Shown here in pieces: positions 27,653-37,753 of a stretch of DNA of 64,000 nt (the stretch's first letter is position 1; every line of letters begins with the position of its first letter). The DNA is from Gammaproteobacteria bacterium (GTDB lineage Bacteria > Pseudomonadota > Gammaproteobacteria > Arenicellales > Poriferihabitantaceae). The stretch is from assembly GCA_026709505.1 (NCBI GenBank), contig JAPOSW010000022.1, positions 1 through 64,000 on the forward strand, written 5' to 3'. The notes beneath the pieces were generated by a model. That model searched no databases. It was not told where the DNA came from and saw nothing but the letters and a program-made list of their open reading frames with translations. A program made the position numbers and the translations under genes.

Positions 27653-29044
27653 TCAAATATCTGCTGTGGGAGCTTTTCCACAGGTATCTTCGATAGCCTG
27701 GGCGGCATCAAGCAGGATATCTTCCCGGAAACGTGCCGCAACCAGTTGCACACCCAGTGGTATGTGATCCGCTTTGGTGCATACCGACATCGCCGGAACT
27801 CCCACAAACGGCAAGGCAACCTGAGTCAGTTGTGCTGCAAAAACCGACCGAAAATCTTCGGCAGATCTGACATCCAGCATATCTGGGAATGGTGGCTCGG
27901 CTGATATCGGGCACAGCAAAAGGGTATTCTGCAGCAGGAATTGCTGCCACTGCCTTGCCAGATACATGCGTCTCTGCAAGGTCTCCATCAAGGACTCCAG
28001 GCTAGTTGGACGATCCAGCATCTCCTTGCCCTGCTCAAACACAAAAATCGCCTCTTCATTACCCTCGTCGTATATTGCCTGTCCTCCATCCAGGGTGAAT
28101 TCCGAAAACCATAGCCTGAGCTGATGTACTGCCAATTCCCGCATTGAGGGAATCGAAGCCTCGATGATCTTCCAGCCGGCCTGTTCGAGACACTCTGCCG
28201 CCCTCTGAATTTCTGCGGCAGCCAGTGCGCTAGTGGCCATGCCATCGGGGTTTGTGCAGACCACCACCGTTTTCGGGTATTCACCGAGATCATGGGGAAC
28301 TGGCACCCAGGACGGATCCAGACCACTTTCGACAGACATTGCAAGATAGCCCAATCGTATATCCTCAACCGATCGCGCGAGCGGTCCTGAAACCGCGGCC
28401 AGCTGACCGCTTATATAACGTTCGGGAAGTGACAGATTGGCAGCTGGTATACGACCGGGTGTTGGTCGCAAGCCATGCACTCCACAGGCATAGGCCGGAT
28501 AACGTATGGATCCTGCGATGTCAGTGCCATGTCCGATCGTCCCAATGCCTGCCGCAGTGGCAGCTCCAGCACCGCCTGATGAACCGCCGGGGGTGAGTGC
28601 ATTATTGCGTGGATTCAGGGTATGTCCGTGTAGCGAGTTGCTGGTAAACCAGCGCATCGAAAACGACGGAGTATTGGTCCGGCCAACGATCACGGCACCA
28701 GCTTGTTTTAGATTCGTGACAACTGGAGAGTCGACTTCGGCCCGATGATCTTTTTGCAGTCTAAGGCCATTGGTCGTGGCAAAACCCGCTTGATCAACTG
28801 TGACCTTCACTGTCACAGGCACACCGTGAAGGATTCCGGGCTTTTCCCCTCTAGCGAGAGCCTGATCCCGTTTTCGGGCTTCATCCATCGCCTGTTCCGG
28901 TATCTCATCAACCACCGCATTAATCATCGGATTAACGCCTGCCAGTCGTTCAAGAGTCTGTTCCGTAGCCTCTATGGCACTAATCTCGCCGGCTGTTACT
29001 TTTTGGGCAACTTCAGCAGCGTCCAACTTCCAGATTTCACTCAT
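27653..29044 (-). CDS. Amidase (amidase-signature family)
   Basis: A 463-residue hydrolase. The Ser-cisSer-Lys triad is visible: VPVTVKVTVDQ (Lys), TPGGSSGGAGAA (first Ser) and GTDIAGSIRYPA (nucleophile Ser). It resembles bacterial amidases related to GatA, but the gatCAB context is absent. I choose the ATG at 29044 (MSEIWKLDAAEV), 37 bases after the MttB-family stop; the frame continues upstream without family similarity. It is probably cotranscribed with the methyltransferase gene, so an amide of the methylated-amine substrate is conceivable (inference). Confidence 0.9.
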   Translation of the reverse strand: MSEIWKLDAAEVAQKVTAGEISAIEATEQTLERLAGVNPMINAVVDEIPEQAMDEARKRDQALARGEKPGILHGVPVTVKVTVDQAGFATTNGLRLQKDHRAEVDSPVVTNLKQAGAVIVGRTNTPSFSMRWFTSNSLHGHTLNPRNNALTPGGSSGGAGAATAAGIGTIGHGTDIAGSIRYPAYACGVHGLRPTPGRIPAANLSLPERYISGQLAAVSGPLARSVEDIRLGYLAMSVESGLDPSWVPVPHDLGEYPKTVVVCTNPDGMATSALAAAEIQRAAECLEQAGWKIIEASIPSMRELAVHQLRLWFSEFTLDGGQAIYDEGNEEAIFVFEQGKEMLDRPTSLESLMETLQRRMYLARQWQQFLLQNTLLLCPISAEPPFPDMLDVRSAEDFRSVFAAQLTQVALPFVGVPAMSVCTKADHIPLGVQLVAARFREDILLDAAQAIEDTCGKAPTADI

Positions 29045-29081
29045 TACGCATGTTTCCGTTTTTCGGGTTGGTTGTCGCCAT

Positions 29082-30608
29082 TCATATCGGCGAGCCTCCT
29101 TCCCGGGTTCTTTTCTCGATGAATGCATTGATAGCTTCTGTCCGATCCCGGGGGAAGTCCGGCGGCTCAAATTCCTTCAGAATCCTTTTCCAGATTCCAT
29201 TTGCCCTTTGCGTGGCCGACAATCCACCGCTTTCCAGCCATTGTCCATAATTACTCCAGTCTGACACCAACGGCTCATAAAATTCATTCTTGTAACGGGA
29301 CATCGTCTGTTCACACTCGAAAAAATGCCCTCCGGGCTTAACACTGGCAATCGCCTCAAACGAGAGCTCTTCCTGATCGGCGCCAAGCGGATCAAAAATC
29401 TCGGCAAATGTCTGCAACACTTCTATATCGAGAATAAATTTCTCAAGCGAGCCTGTCAAACCGCCTTCCAGCCAGCCAGCTGCATGTACAAGCATATTCA
29501 CGCCACCCAAAATACTGCCCCAGGCAGACATCATGTATTCATAGACCGATTGCTCATCCGGTAAGTTTGATGCAGTTGCTGCCGAGCCTCGCCAGGGGAT
29601 TCCGATATGCCGAGCCAACTGACCTGCCCCAAATGCCGCCCGCACCGCTTCCGGTGTCCCAAATGCAGGAGAACCGGATTTCATGTCAACATTGGAGGTA
29701 AACGAGCCATACATCACCGGTGAGCCGGGGCTCACAATCTGCGAGAGCGTGATTCCGGCCAGCGCTTCGGCATGTTGCAGAACCAGTGCACCAGTCATGC
29801 TGATCGGCGCCATCGCACCGGCCAGCGTGAAGGGAGTAATGACCGACAATTGGCCTGCACGGGCAAAATCGATAATGCCCTGACACATTGGGATATCGAG
29901 CTGGCGAGGGGAATTGGTATTGATGACCGTATAACACCAGACTTTTTGCTTAAATTCTGACTTGGTCAAGCCCCGCATGATACGAACCATTTCAAAGGCA
30001 TCCTTGACCTGACCGCTTCCTCTCGAGTAAATGTACAGTGGCTTGGTACTTAAGGTCAGTTGCGACTCGGTTACATGCAGATGGCGCAGCGGCACCGGTA
30101 TGTCCTGCGACTCAACATTTGGCGAGAGGATATGGATGACGTCAAAATATTCGCAAAGACGAATAATGTTCCGGGTATCCGCAAGCGTTGCGACTCTTTT
30201 GCCTTGATCAATATCAGACACATGGGGAGCACCCCCGACACATACAAATGCAACATTGTTTCCACCCAGAGAGACCCGGTCTTCTTTTCTGGCACCCTGC
30301 AGGTCGATCAGGCTTGGAGCACTCAAGAGACTTGAGTCAACCAGCATCGACTGAATACTGACCATTTGCGTTTTCTCATCAACGCTAGCCCCGGCCCTTT
30401 TGAACAGATCACGGGCCTCCTGATTCAGGACTCGGATTCCCAGTTCATCAAGTACCCTCAAGGCGGTTTGGTGAATATCCTCAACGTGGTCCTGACTGAA
30501 GGCCGGCTGCAGGCCAAGAGTGTTTTTCAGTTTTTGGTAATCCCTGCTGGGTACAGGGGCTATGTTTTGGCGTTGAGACCGGTTTCGTCTTCGTAGAGTT
30601 CTGCTCAT
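29082..30608 (-). CDS. Trimethylamine methyltransferase MttB family protein
   Basis: A 508-residue member of the MttB superfamily that lacks any in-frame amber codon, so it is of the non-pyrrolysine type (glycine-betaine or related corrinoid-dependent demethylases such as MtgB). Recognisable blocks are GGAPHVSDIDQGKR, LTLSTKPLYIYSRG, and GSPVMYGSFTSNVDMKSGSPAFGTPE. I use the ATG at 30608 (MSRTLRRRN); a TTG lies nine codons upstream. No corrinoid protein gene is adjacent. A second member starts at 62926. Confidence 0.88.
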   Translation of the reverse strand: MSRTLRRRNRSQRQNIAPVPSRDYQKLKNTLGLQPAFSQDHVEDIHQTALRVLDELGIRVLNQEARDLFKRAGASVDEKTQMVSIQSMLVDSSLLSAPSLIDLQGARKEDRVSLGGNNVAFVCVGGAPHVSDIDQGKRVATLADTRNIIRLCEYFDVIHILSPNVESQDIPVPLRHLHVTESQLTLSTKPLYIYSRGSGQVKDAFEMVRIMRGLTKSEFKQKVWCYTVINTNSPRQLDIPMCQGIIDFARAGQLSVITPFTLAGAMAPISMTGALVLQHAEALAGITLSQIVSPGSPVMYGSFTSNVDMKSGSPAFGTPEAVRAAFGAGQLARHIGIPWRGSAATASNLPDEQSVYEYMMSAWGSILGGVNMLVHAAGWLEGGLTGSLEKFILDIEVLQTFAEIFDPLGADQEELSFEAIASVKPGGHFFECEQTMSRYKNEFYEPLVSDWSNYGQWLESGGLSATQRANGIWKRILKEFEPPDFPRDRTEAINAFIEKRTREGGSPI

Positions 30609-31450
30609 TTGCCATGCCTTCGAAGTATCAAGCAAACCTCAGGATAACAGTCGGGTTAGTGTACCTTAATGTTGGGGGTGTTTCACGGTCAGGTGAAATT
30701 TCCATATGTAGACTTCAGTCTATTTCAGACTGTCCCGACTCTCGAATAAGACAGAGGGACTGAGCTGCTGGATTAGCGAAACCATCCGGTATTGGCTGCC
30801 TAATCCCTAATTTCCACCTCGCCAGTAGTCGACTCTACTGCTTGAAAATATAAATATTCATGAAAGAATCAAATATATGCTGCGCTTTTGAATTAAGAAG
30901 AGAGGCAAGAAAAAAGTAAATATTCGGTCAATCCTTTGATCCTCCTGCAGGCAATATCACCGCCGAGGATACCGCAACTGCCACACCAGTGTCTTGAAGG
31001 GTGTCTCGCTGCCGGATGCTTTGACTCACTGGCATGACAATTCTGGCACTTACGGAACCGGTTTGAAGGGATGGAAACGTCTGGCTAATGCCTAGATTGG
31101 GGACTAGGTCCGGCATATGCCGGTTCACCGCATATGGTTTGATTCAGTTGTGGTGTCAAGCCAATTCAGAAATGTGGTTAGGGTCAGAGATTGACGGATG
31201 GTGGGTTCAGGCCCCTGCATGGAAGTGGCTTCCAGCAGTACTAATGCCTGATGACTACCTATGCAACGAACCAGCAACCAATCGATGGGCAATGCCATCT
31301 CCGTCCATGAAATTGCTGATGGCATCCGAAACCATATATCAGTGTTATACGTCTTAAGCATGGTATCCGCGGTTAAGCCCCGAATGGCTTTTCTTTCCGA
31401 TACGAACAAGACACTTTCCTGTAGCACCACTGCTTTTGGGTTACGGTATC
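30609..31450. other. Intergenic stretch, no supported gene
   Basis: About 840 bases between the MttB-family gene and the IS30-type element. ORFs at 31088-31357 (+) and 31125-31430 (-) overlap and show no recognisable domain; a minus-strand frame at 30928-31128 (VPNLGISQTFPS) is likewise unassigned. Possibly decayed insertion-sequence or host sequence. Confidence 0.4.
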
Positions 31451-32510
31451 ACCCCAATTCCACTCTGAAGTGCAACACTCTGGGGGTCGGCAGCGTGTTG
31501 CATACGGCCAGCAGGCGGACGACAATCTCCATGTCAACATCAACGGAGAACTGTCATGCGCAAAAGCTGCCGCCACCGGCAGGCCCTGGACCGGGCGTGT
31601 GCCTGCCGCAGCCGTGCTTCGGGCGTTCCCCGCAAGATGACGCCGGAGAAGTGGCAGCAGGCCGAGGCCTGTCTCCGGGAGGGCTGGAGTCCGGAGCAGG
31701 TCTCGGGGCGCTTTCTCCTAGAGGGAGAGGAGATGGCGAGTCACGAGTGGATCTGCCGGCATGTGCGCCGGGACCGCAAGGCGGGCGGAGACCTGTACCC
31801 GTGCCTCCGGCGGCGGGGCAGGAAGCCGAACTGGTGGGGCGGCCGGCATTCCGGCCGGGACCTCATTCCGGGGCGGGTGGACATTGCCGAGCGGCCGGCG
31901 GAGGTGGAGCAGAAGAGCCGCATCGGCGACTGGGAGCTGGACACGATCATCGGCGCGAGGCACCGGGGAGCGCTGCTCTCCCCGGTGGGCCGGATGTCGA
32001 AGTTCACCATCCTGGAGCTCCTGGCCAGCAGGGCCTCGGCGCCCGTGACTGAAGCCCTGCTGCGGCGCATGGGGGGTGCACCGGGGCCGGGTGCGCACCC
32101 TGACTGCGGACAGCGGCAAGGAGTTCGCCGGTCACCGGGAGATCTCCGCCGGGCTGGAGGCGGGGCTCTGCCTTGCGACTCCTTGCCACTCCCGGGAGCG
32201 GGGCCTGAACGAGCACGCCAATGGCCTGGTGCGCCAGTACTTCCCGAAGGGCACCGGCCTGACCCGGGTCACGGCGGAAGAAGTGCGTCAGGTCGAGGAT
32301 TGCCTGAACCGCCGCCCCGCAAGGTGCCGGGCTGCCGCACGCCATTCGAGGTCTTTCACGCAGTCCTGCCCTCGCCCTGATTCCCTGGCCGGGTCAGGTC
32401 CCGGGCTGCGCCCGTAGCCGGCGGGCGATGGAGGCATGCGCCTGCAGGGCCTGCATCGCCTACAATGCCGGAAAGTCGAGACTGTCGCCGCTTCGGACTT
32501 GAACTGGGTG
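31451..32510 (+). mobile_element. IS30-family insertion sequence
   Basis: An element of about 1,060 bases. The left end begins CCCCAATTCCACTCTGAAG (31452); the right end near 32490-32510, read on the other strand, is an imperfect match (about 15 of 22 bases). Between them lies a frameshifted IS30-type transposase. It is clearly richer in GC than the flanks. A second copy of the left end plus the leader occurs at 33884, so two related members landed within 2.5 kb. No clear target duplication was identified. Confidence 0.75.
31556..32380 (+). pseudogene. Frameshifted IS30-family transposase
   Basis: An N-terminal helix-turn-helix part includes MTPEKWQQAEACLREGWSPEQ, then a DDE domain with IGDWELDTIIG (first Asp). 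Near 32070 the frame shifts; the continuation LTADSGKEFAGH (second Asp) and LNEHANGLVRQYFPKGTG (Glu) is in another frame to about 32318, after which the original frame resumes with TPFEVFHAVLPSP. All three acidic residues exist but in two frames, so it is inactive unless frameshifting restores it. Confidence 0.85.
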
Positions 32511-32776
32511 CACAATATTCATATTGTGCGCCGCATAAATTATGAATTTGTAGACGAAATGGCCCCATCTTGAGACCATTTACGAGTAAGATTTTCCTGC
32601 CGTCGGCGAAAAACAGGGGTTTTCTGTCAGGTACTAATTAGAATTGCCGGAGTGTTAGATGACAGGTACGCTTCTACATAAAATTGATGTAGAATACATT
32701 ACTTATATGGTGGTACGGATATTGAAGATAAAATAGTAAACAGAGAATCTATACGACAATTATTGGTATCTCAAGT
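32511..32776. promoter_or_regulatory. Upstream region of the SDH-type protease gene
   Basis: About 265 AT-rich bases between the IS30 element and the protease gene. GC drops sharply at the element's right end. It must hold the protease promoter; no specific operator was identified. Confidence 0.35.
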
Positions 32777-33658
32777 ATGGCTAAAGGTGCGAACGATCTT
32801 ATAGAAAGACAACTCAACGATTTGATCAATACCGTCGAATCTGTCACTTCTGGAGACTGTTTGTCATATTCTGGACCAATCGCATTTGGAGCTGATGATG
32901 CAATTCGAGATGCTGTGGAAAGACTAAGGAATAGATCAAAAAGACGCGGCAGCAAGCTTGTCATTATTTTGGAAACACAAGGTGGTTTCGCGGAAGTCGC
33001 ACGTCGTATCTCTGACACCATAAGACATCACTATTCTTTAGTGGACTTCTTGATTCCAAGTCATGCAATGTCCGCTGGAACTATTTTAGCCATGTCCGGT
33101 AACGCTATCTATATGAACTATTACTCTGTGCTCGGGCCAATTGACCCATTGGTAGAGAGCCAGGATGGAAACAAACTAATTCCAGCAATGGGTTACTTGA
33201 TTAAATATGAAGAGCTTTTGAAAAAGGCTAATACTGGCAAAGCAGGTGCAGCCGAGATTCAAATTCTATTAGGTTTTGATCAGGGAGAATTATACTCCTA
33301 TGAGCAGGCCCGTGAACTCTCCGTTTCCTTACTGGAGGAATGGCTGGTCAAATATAAGTTTAAGACTTGGAAAATTACAGACAAACGGGCAATAAAGGTC
33401 ACTAGTTCAATGAAAAAGAACCGAGCACGTGAAATTGCCATGAAACTAAACGATGCTAAACGATGGAATTCCCATGGCATCGGTATAAACATGGAACGCC
33501 TTAGAAGGGATTTAAACTTAAAAATTGACGATTTTGGGGATATTGAAGAACTTAACGATTCAATAAGTTCTTATCACAAACTTTTGAAAGACTACATGGA
33601 AAAGATGGGGCAAAACGCTATTGTCCACACTCGCGAATCTTATGAAGCGTTACTTTAA
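32777..33658 (+). CDS. SDH-family Clp-fold serine protease
   Basis: A 293-residue protein of the serine dehydrogenase proteinase (SDH_sah) family with a ClpP/crotonase fold. The strand with ETQGGFAEVARRISDTIRHH is followed by PSHAMSAGTILAMSGNAIYM, which holds the nucleophile Ser region, and SVLGPIDPLVE is the downstream signature. A C-terminal helical part (residues about 200-293) is charged. AT-rich codon use differs from the IS30 element and from core genes. Such proteases accompany membrane or defence functions in other bacteria; the target is unknown. A 70-codon ORF follows after 10 bases. Confidence 0.85.
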   Translation: MAKGANDLIERQLNDLINTVESVTSGDCLSYSGPIAFGADDAIRDAVERLRNRSKRRGSKLVIILETQGGFAEVARRISDTIRHHYSLVDFLIPSHAMSAGTILAMSGNAIYMNYYSVLGPIDPLVESQDGNKLIPAMGYLIKYEELLKKANTGKAGAAEIQILLGFDQGELYSYEQARELSVSLLEEWLVKYKFKTWKITDKRAIKVTSSMKKNRAREIAMKLNDAKRWNSHGIGINMERLRRDLNLKIDDFGDIEELNDSISSYHKLLKDYMEKMGQNAIVHTRESYEALL

Positions 33659-33668
33659 GAGGAATCAA

Positions 33669-33881
33669 ATGAGGCATTTATCAATTGGGGAAATCCTCCA
33701 AAAAAATCCAGAAGCAAAAGAGATTTTTGAGGAAAACGCCAAAAAAATCGAAAATTTCCCCACAGTAAGCTGCAAGAAGACAAGCTATAGGTTAGCACTT
33801 CCTTATTCAGGCAATCGCCCGCACCATAAAACCCCAACTGAAAATAGCACTCCCGTTGCTGCAACATACCAGAGATATTAA
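33669..33881 (+). CDS. Small protein downstream of the SDH-type protease
   Basis: About 70 residues from the ATG at 33669 (MRHLSIGEILQKNPEAKEIFE), 10 bases after the protease stop, so probably cotranscribed. GAG/GGAA-rich sequence upstream can serve as ribosome site. The N-terminal 30 residues look helical; the rest (KTSYRLALPYSGNRPHHKTP) is not recognisable and may have been altered by the IS30 end that starts at 33884. Unknown function; a regulator or partner of the protease is possible. Confidence 0.5.
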   Translation: MRHLSIGEILQKNPEAKEIFEENAKKIENFPTVSCKKTSYRLALPYSGNRPHHKTPTENSTPVAATYQRY

Positions 33882-33883
33882 CT

Positions 33884-34063
33884 CCCCAATTCCACTCTGA
33901 AGTGCAATACCCCGGGAGGCGGGTTGTTGCAGACGGCCAGCGGGCGGATGACAGTCTCCATGTCTTCAACAGCAACGGAGAACCGTCATGTCAAGCGACT
34001 GCCTCCAGCTGGCCTGCGATGAACGATGCCAGATCAAGGTCCTGTTGTCCAGAGCCTTGTCCT
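33884..34063 (+). mobile_element. IS30-type left-end fragment
   Basis: Begins CCCCAATTCCACTCTGAAG and matches the left end and ~100-base leader of the element at 31451. It runs into a transposase-like start that reads DERCQIKVLLSRALS, typical of the IS30 N-terminus, then a stop. The rest of the element is missing, so it is a truncated relic in the same orientation as the larger copy. Confidence 0.75.
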
Positions 34064-34315
34064 GAAAATCGAAAAAGGCCATGAACATCAACAGCATGGT
34101 AGCCACAATAATTTCCATCTACCAGCCATATCCAATATATTGCCCATATACTCCTTGATCTGCTTCAGTAATGATTCCGGACCCGAATCCCATTTCCAGG
34201 CGCTCCACATAGTGAAACGCTGACAATCCGTGTGCAAATGGCACTCTCTGGTTTCAATGTTGCGTTATTACGAGATTCGATTATCATGTAATACCTCTGG
34301 CATCCAAAAACCTTC

Positions 34316-35641
34316 ATGCTCGATTTCAAACGAAACAAACTGGCGGAGTTTGTTAAAAACGACAGCGGAGAATTTCCGCCCGTCTTTGTTGGCCGCGAAG
34401 ATATCCTGGAGGATATCTTGGATCAGTCCCACCATTCTTTCAAGAGGGGCAGCGCTCCAGCTAAAAACGCAAAAGTCATTCATGGTGCACCAGGTGCGGG
34501 TAAGACATCTCTCTTAACTGAATTGTCTCAACGCGGAAGAACCGAAGAAAATCATTCTCGCACTGTTGTGGTGACAAGCGCGGAAATCAAGAATCGTCTT
34601 CCTGACGTGATGAAAGCCATTGTAATTGCGGCTTCCAAACCGAAAAACCAATGGCTTGCGTCGCTGAAAACGAGATCTGATTTAGGACAGAGAATAGGAA
34701 ACGTCAGCTTCCTCTCTTTTCGTGCTGATTTTGCACAGATGACACAACCTCGAGGACCAGATGATCTTTATACCTTGGCGAGAATTGTCCCTACAGGCAA
34801 ATGGGAACATCCTGTGACCCTCGCGATTGACGAAGCCCAACGCTTGAGAGGAGACATCACCACTCCGCATGCAGAATTCCTGCAGGCTATCCATGATGCC
34901 AACCGTGTGCCCTTGCCGTTGACACTTGTATTTGCCGGCCTAGGCGATACGCAGGAACGAGTTAATGATATGGGAATAACGAATTGTGTTCACGTTTTTG
35001 CGGTTGGTGCATTAAACCGAAAGGAGCAGGGCCAGGTGGTCGACGGATTCTGTGAACATTTCGGAGTGGAAGTCGGTACGCATCACGAAAGGCTTCACTC
35101 CTTCTTTGAACCGACCGATGGCTGGCCGCGCCATATCTACTGGGCGCAATGCGCATTGGCCGAAACATTGCTTGAGCCAGATGTTGATGGTCATTTGGAT
35201 AAAGTCTCCGATTGGTCAACAATAGAGCAACGTCGTGATCGGCTCCGTATCAGGTATTACGAAGACCGAAGATCACTGGCCCTGAAAATATCTGACAAGC
35301 TGGTTGGAGCAGTGATGAAGACAGTGGCTGCTTATAACGACCGCGGCATCAAGATCAATTTTTCTCGTCTCGCAGATCAAATCCACTGTTATTCACATGA
35401 ATTCAAGATCTATAGCAGTGGATGGTGTGTACCGGAAGATTTCGGTACGGGATCAGGTGCTATCAGACGTTATATTGAACATCTTGTTCATCAAGGTGCG
35501 TTAGCCGAGGATGTGTGGAGCAATACCTACCGGTGTCCCATACCCAGTTTTCAGTCTCATTTGATTAGTCGAGCGAATTTCACGACTGAAGAAAGTATGG
35601 CTTTGGAGCAAACTCTGAACACCGAAATCATCGACTCCTGA
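34316..35641 (+). CDS. AAA+ ATPase, divergent member of a three-copy family
   Basis: A 441-residue P-loop ATPase. FPPVFVGREDILEDIL precedes Walker A GAPGAGKTSLLTEL, and Walker B is TLAIDEAQRLRG. LTLVFAGLGDTQERVND is a sensor-I-like strand. The C-terminal ~150 residues have no clear domain. It resembles the two shorter ATPases at 35914-37131 and 41740-42912 in architecture (GRE box, Walker motifs, VFAG/VLAGTP) but is more divergent. It converges with the 35914 gene. No effector domain is fused. A STAND-like or Orc1/Cdc6-like role is possible; function is unknown. Confidence 0.75.
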   Translation: MLDFKRNKLAEFVKNDSGEFPPVFVGREDILEDILDQSHHSFKRGSAPAKNAKVIHGAPGAGKTSLLTELSQRGRTEENHSRTVVVTSAEIKNRLPDVMKAIVIAASKPKNQWLASLKTRSDLGQRIGNVSFLSFRADFAQMTQPRGPDDLYTLARIVPTGKWEHPVTLAIDEAQRLRGDITTPHAEFLQAIHDANRVPLPLTLVFAGLGDTQERVNDMGITNCVHVFAVGALNRKEQGQVVDGFCEHFGVEVGTHHERLHSFFEPTDGWPRHIYWAQCALAETLLEPDVDGHLDKVSDWSTIEQRRDRLRIRYYEDRRSLALKISDKLVGAVMKTVAAYNDRGIKINFSRLADQIHCYSHEFKIYSSGWCVPEDFGTGSGAIRRYIEHLVHQGALAEDVWSNTYRCPIPSFQSHLISRANFTTEESMALEQTLNTEIIDS

Positions 35642-35685
35642 TTCGCGCCTGCCAGAAAAGTCTTATTGTGATAGAACCAGTGATG

Positions 35686-35898
35686 CTAATCCTGGGAATA
35701 TTTATCCAATTTGGCTTTGAGTTTGATGTATTCAGAAGTACCTCGAGGTAAAAACAGAAAATTAATCTCAAAATCAGAACTGATAGTGGTTAATCTTGCT
35801 TTTGAATGTTCTTCATTGGAATCACTGGGCAAGTGCGAGATTTCACAGCTATGCCCGATGAAAACTGGAAATTCGCTCCCGATCTTTTCTTGGTCCAT
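35686..35898 (-). CDS. Small ORF downstream of an AAA+ gene
   Basis: A 70-codon frame starting 15 bases after the stop of the AAA+ gene on the same strand (MDQEKIGSEFPVFIG). It may be cotranscribed, but no strong ribosome site or known domain is visible. Confidence 0.35.
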   Translation of the reverse strand: MDQEKIGSEFPVFIGHSCEISHLPSDSNEEHSKARLTTISSDFEINFLFLPRGTSEYIKLKAKLDKYSQD

Positions 35899-35913
35899 GC
35901 GTAGCTTTCGGGT

Positions 35914-37131
35914 CTACCTTTCGAATTTTCCCATTGCCTGCCTCCTGACGTATTGCATCAGACTCGGGATACCCGGCTCATAACACAGCAATGGATCTTC
36001 TCCCTCGATTTCACTTGGTACAGAAACCTCCCAGATATACCCGATATGAGATAGCTTACGAATATTATCCAGGATCAACTCATTTGCGGGTGATGCTCCC
36101 TCATCTTGCAAGGCTTTTCCAACAAGATTTTCCATTTCTACACCAGAAATATATTTCTCGTCTGTTTCACTGAATGCCTGTCCTATGCGAATCGCCGGAG
36201 ATCGCAGATTCATTTCCCGTAATTCAGCGTAGCGGTCCTTGTACATTGCATTGCATTTGGACGCTGCTTTTTTTTCAACCTCTCTGACAGTATCCATCTT
36301 CACTTCGGATGCCCCGGTCTCATGCAGCCTCTTGGCAATGCAGTCCCCCCATACCTGTATGAAGTAGGGGTATCGGTGAGCGCGTCTTGACACTTCGGTT
36401 GCAGCCTCGTGGTCAAAAGCAATCCCATGCTGTTTCAGCGGCAGTGTCAGGGCGTCGCGCGCTTCTTCGCTCGAAAGCCGCCCCAACGGGAATATTGCGC
36501 TTCGGCTCCAAAAGGTGGCATCGGCCTTTCGCAATTCTGACTCGAGATTCGGCGTACCTGCCAGCACAAGAAAAAACGGGCAGTCCTCTCCGCGGATATC
36601 TTGACTGGCATTGAATAAAACCCTGACAATATCCGGATCCAGTGTATGCGCCTCATCCATAATCATGATAACTGGCTTCTTCTTGCACTTCTTCCTTAAC
36701 ACATCTTTAAGCGCAAGTGTTTCTTTTGGCCGATTCAGGCTTGCTTGCGCCCGGGCTACCCCGATATTGGCTGAGGCCGATAAATTTTGAAACAGAGGCC
36801 TGATAAGCTTTTGGGTTCTTTTCAACAAGCCAGGATCATTGCCGTCAATCAGCTCGATCAGTTGGCCTGTACCTTCAAATTCCGAGGGCGTTAACCACAG
36901 AGTCTCCAGCCTGTCGTCAGTCTTCTTCTGCAAATAGCGTAACATTGCAGTCTTGCCATTCCCTCGAGGACCGTAGACGATCATGTCACTGACTATATTC
37001 TGTCTCTGAACAAGCTTTTCCAGACGGTCTTCAAAGAAAGCCTGCTCCTCCATACGACCCGCCAGATACGGAGGTTCTGATCCTGTTCCCGGACGAAATA
37101 AATCCTTCAGTTCTACTTTGGGTTCAGTCAT
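35914..37131 (-). CDS. AAA+ ATPase, family copy 2
   Basis: A 405-residue ATPase. PPYLAGRMEEQAFF is the N-terminal box, YGPRGNGKTAMLRYL is Walker A, IMIMDEAHTLD is Walker B, and FFLVLAGTPNLESEL is the sensor strand, followed by AIFPLGRLSSEEARDAL. Its C-terminus ends LCYEPGIPSLMQYV. It is closely related to the 41740-42912 protein along the full length (same boxes in the same order, YEPGIPSLM at the end). Unknown function; possibly a regulator or defence ATPase. Confidence 0.78.
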   Translation of the reverse strand: MTEPKVELKDLFRPGTGSEPPYLAGRMEEQAFFEDRLEKLVQRQNIVSDMIVYGPRGNGKTAMLRYLQKKTDDRLETLWLTPSEFEGTGQLIELIDGNDPGLLKRTQKLIRPLFQNLSASANIGVARAQASLNRPKETLALKDVLRKKCKKKPVIMIMDEAHTLDPDIVRVLFNASQDIRGEDCPFFLVLAGTPNLESELRKADATFWSRSAIFPLGRLSSEEARDALTLPLKQHGIAFDHEAATEVSRRAHRYPYFIQVWGDCIAKRLHETGASEVKMDTVREVEKKAASKCNAMYKDRYAELREMNLRSPAIRIGQAFSETDEKYISGVEMENLVGKALQDEGASPANELILDNIRKLSHIGYIWEVSVPSEIEGEDPLLCYEPGIPSLMQYVRRQAMGKFER

Positions 37132-37753
37132 TCCTTTCAGTAATTTTTATCAGATCTACCTTCTTCGTACAGAACCACTACTGGCTCACTCAACCATATC
37201 ACTAATCCGTAGTGGAACACTCAGCATCAGGTGCAAAGCCTTGTGTGCTGGAAAATCCAAATCCATGCCTGAAATCATCCACTGGTGGGAGGATGCCAGA
37301 TCCTACAAAATCAGGGCATACAGGGCTCTATGTGTGTTTCATGCTGTCTACTTCGGAATATATAGTTATATTACACCACTCAATTTTCAGACTTCAATTC
37401 CCCCTGAAACCATTGATTGAAATATTGATAAATATTGAAGAAAAGTCTAGTTTCGGGTAGAGCATGCTTTTTAGGCATACATATTATTGAACTTGCCCGC
37501 AAGAAACCTTGCGGTAAATTATAAATCCAAACCGGCCCGTTAACGGAATTGATTAGGGGCTTGGGCTTGTAAGGAATAATCGACAAGCAATTCACGTCAT
37601 CATTCCCCGACTTGTTGCTGGTGATATCCGTGAAATTGCCTGCGATGCTGGAGTGGTGTTTCTGGACGACTTGATAGAGCAGATACTTCGAGACCGCGCC
37701 GCATGGATCTCTGGCACCGGAGGAGCAGTGTGCGGCCATGCGGACGTTTAACT
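37132..37753. other. Intergenic stretch with antitoxin-like relic
   Basis: No intact gene. From about 37570 to 37650 it repeats the segment at 10566-10645. The GTG at 37621 starts a frame reading VISVKLPAMLEW, similar to the N-terminus of ribbon-helix-helix antitoxins, which quickly hits a stop. It lies directly upstream of the PIN relic, as an antitoxin should. Confidence 0.4.
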
